Below are positions 40,914-42,470 of a stretch of DNA of 42,470 nucleotides, one piece after another. Both the position numbers and the translations under genes were made by a program. Positions within the stretch are counted from its first letter, which is position 1, and the number at the start of each line of letters is the position of its first letter. The notes beneath the pieces are model-generated. The model was given only the letters and a program-made list of their open reading frames with translations, was not told the origin of the DNA and searched no databases. The stretch comes from a bacterium (GTDB taxonomy: Bacteria > Armatimonadota > Zipacnadia > Zipacnadales > Zipacnadaceae): the NCBI GenBank assembly GCA_030603495.1, contig JAUVXR010000022.1:1-42470 (forward strand), given 5' to 3'.

Positions 40914-42470
40914 ATGATGCCTTTTGCTTGGACACTGGGATTAATCTGTGTAGCCACGGTAGTAATGCTGGGATTGATGGAGGAGGGCCTCACGCTCTTC
41001 GTCGCGCCCGACGGAGACGACGCCAATCCGGGCAGCGCAGACTCACCCCTGGCCACACTGGCCGGGGCACGGGACGCAATTCGGCGCATGAAGGCGGCCG
41101 AGGGGCTGCCAGTGGGTGGAATCACAGTCGAACTCCGCGAGGGAGTCTACGAATTAGGCGCCGCTTTTGCGCTGGAGGCTGGTGACTCGGGTACCGCCCA
41201 GTCGCCTGTCGTCTACCGTGCCCAGGCGGGGACAGAGGTGCGAGTCTCTGGGAGCAAGGTGCTCACTGACTGGAGTCCGGTGACCGACGAGGCTGTCCTC
41301 AACCGCCTCGATCCCGAGGTCCGCGACGAGGTGCTGCAGGCCGATCTAGGCGCGCAAGGAATCACCGACTTCGGCGAGCTGAACAGCGGCAGGCTCGACC
41401 CCGAGGCCCGCGGCGAGGTTCTGCAGGCCGATCAGGGCGTGCAATGGATCACCGGCTTCGGCGAGCCCGACAGCGGCAAGATAGAGCTGTTCTTCCGGGA
41501 TGAGCCTATGACCGTGTCACGCTGGCCGAACGAGGGCTTCGTCAGGATCAGGGATGTGGTTGGCGGTGCCCCCTTTCAGCGCCGTAGCACCTCAGGCGAC
41601 AAGATCGGCAAGTTCACCTACGAGGGCGATCGGCCGACTCGGTGGGTTGATGAGAATGATGCATGGCTTCATGGCTATTGGTTTTTTGACTGGTCGGAGC
41701 AGCGTCAGAGAGTGGAGTCGATCGACACGGAGGCCCGCGTCATCTCTCTGGCGCCGCCCTATCACCAGTACGGATACCGCAAGGGCCAGTGGTTCTATGC
41801 CTTCAACCTCCTGTGCGAGATAGACACACTAGGCGAGTGGCACGTAGACCGCGAGAGCGGCATCCTGTACTTCCTTCCGCCGGCGCCGATTGACGAGGGG
41901 ACGGCGGCGGTCTCTGTACTTAGCACGTTGGTGGAAATGAACGACGTCAGTCACGTGACCGTACGTGGGATGATACTGGAGGGCGCACGGGGAACAGCCG
42001 TGACCATAAGAGGTGGCGAGGGGAACCTGGTGGCGGGGTGCACGATTCGCAACTGCGGAAGATGGGCCGTGGAAGTATCCGGGGGCCAGGCACATGGCGT
42101 TGTCGGATGTGACATCTACTACATGGGCGACGGCGGCATCATCCTGAGGGGCGGAGACCGCCGAACGCACACACCAGCCGGCCATTATGCTGAGAACAAC
42201 CACATCCACCACTATAGCCGCTGGAACCACGTTTACCGCCCGGGCATCACGCTGCGGGGAGTTGGCAACCGCGCTGCGCACAATCTGATCCACAATGCCC
42301 CCCACATGGGGATAGGCTTCTTCGGGAATGACCACGTTATCGAGTTCAACGAGATCCATAGCGTGTGCTACGAGTCCAATGATGCCGGCGCCATCTACAG
42401 TATGCGTGACTGGACGCAGCGTGGTACGATCATCCGTCACAACTACCTGCACCACATCAGCGGGTTTGAG
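40914..42470 (+). CDS. Right-handed parallel beta-helix protein (partial, runs off right edge)
   Basis: The ATG at 40914 (or 40917) has an AAAGGA ribosome site. The frame stays open for 519 codons to the window edge. An N-terminal hydrophobic segment (LGLICVATVVMLGLM) is a signal or anchor. The start of the mature part, LFVAPDGDDANPGSADSPLA then TLAGARDAIRRMK, is typical of secreted beta-helix (pectate-lyase-like) proteins. Later residues show the solenoid (VTIRGGEGNLVAGCTIRNCG, NDHVIEFNEIHSVCYESNDA). A 29-residue segment is tandemly duplicated at 41304-41477. Likely a polysaccharide-active or surface protein. Confidence 0.8.
   Translation, partial: MMPFAWTLGLICVATVVMLGLMEEGLTLFVAPDGDDANPGSADSPLATLAGARDAIRRMKAAEGLPVGGITVELREGVYELGAAFALEAGDSGTAQSPVVYRAQAGTEVRVSGSKVLTDWSPVTDEAVLNRLDPEVRDEVLQADLGAQGITDFGELNSGRLDPEARGEVLQADQGVQWITGFGEPDSGKIELFFRDEPMTVSRWPNEGFVRIRDVVGGAPFQRRSTSGDKIGKFTYEGDRPTRWVDENDAWLHGYWFFDWSEQRQRVESIDTEARVISLAPPYHQYGYRKGQWFYAFNLLCEIDTLGEWHVDRESGILYFLPPAPIDEGTAAVSVLSTLVEMNDVSHVTVRGMILEGARGTAVTIRGGEGNLVAGCTIRNCGRWAVEVSGGQAHGVVGCDIYYMGDGGIILRGGDRRTHTPAGHYAENNHIHHYSRWNHVYRPGITLRGVGNRAAHNLIHNAPHMGIGFFGNDHVIEFNEIHSVCYESNDAGAIYSMRDWTQRGTIIRHNYLHHISGFE
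41304..41477 (+). repeat. 87-base in-frame tandem duplication
   Basis: Two adjacent 87-base units (41304-41390, 41391-41477) encode RLDPEVRDEVLQADLGAQGI plus TDFGELNSG, then RLDPEARGEVLQADQGVQWI plus TGFGEPDSG. The copies differ at several codons, so the event is not very recent but has kept the reading frame of the beta-helix gene. Confidence 0.85.

Noticed and set aside
1-42470. CRISPR arrays, tRNA or rRNA genes
   Set aside because: No regularly spaced direct repeats, no tRNA cloverleaf and no rRNA-like stretch were recognised by eye; a tRNAscan/Infernal run would be decisive.

Overview
The window reads as chromosomal DNA of a GC-rich (roughly 60%) diderm bacterium from a poorly cultured lineage. 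The outer membrane is implied by an Lpt lipopolysaccharide-export block (LptB, LptA-like, LptC, one LptF/G-type permease) and by CDP-sugar genes. A DUF3084 protein next to a RuvC/YqgF-like nuclease, an H-x9-DG prepilin-type domain, a PEP-CTERM protein, secreted sugar-active proteins and a parallel beta-helix protein fit Armatimonadota or a related phylum. That placement is inference; no rRNA or tRNA gene was seen.

Layout. 1-5.8 kb: secreted and carbohydrate-related genes (LamG-like tail, tandem alpha/beta hydrolase, PEP-CTERM protein, DegT aminotransferase), a strong promoter reading into a structured, apparently non-coding RNA, and a chimeric ceramidase/AccA remnant. 5.8-10.9 kb: a gene graveyard holding broken pieces of a glycosidase-like gene, an MFS transporter, an ECF sigma factor, a DUF6259-like hydrolase, a trimethylamine methyltransferase-like gene and an IS3 element. 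The IS3 remnant is split by a small helix-turn-helix/membrane gene pair with a consensus promoter. 11.1-26.4 kb (all minus strand): RuvC-like nuclease, DUF3084, Lpt genes, glycosyltransferase, rfbG, rfbF, a GT-C membrane glycosyltransferase, a tiny membrane protein, holA, and the TgpA transglutaminase/DUF58/MoxR trio. An iron alcohol dehydrogenase follows at 26.4-27.5 kb.

27.7-34.1 kb (plus strand) is the outstanding region: a complete eukaryote-like ubiquitin-type conjugation cassette. It encodes, in order, a membrane-anchored trypsin-like protease, a ubiquitin-like protein, an E1, a JAMM-TM-LysM protein, a second JAMM protein, an E2 with a canonical catalytic Cys, a zinc-ribbon/RING-like protein with two TM segments, and a third JAMM protein. 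A YbjN-like secreted protein follows. Every component except the ubiquitin-like protein itself carries one or two copies of a short alternating hydrophobic/acidic motif (LDIDL, IEIEL, LELEL, VDITL and similar) in a terminal tail or linker. This resembles a SUMO-interacting motif and suggests a shared docking code. It also ties the protease to the system. TM segments in three members and a LysM domain suggest a membrane-attached conjugation/deconjugation machine coupled to the cell envelope.

34.9-42.5 kb: housekeeping and accessory genes on the plus strand (argH, pyrK, pyrD, a six-hairpin glycosidase-like protein, a small protein, a PpiC/SurA-like foldase) and a beta-helix protein that runs off the right edge.
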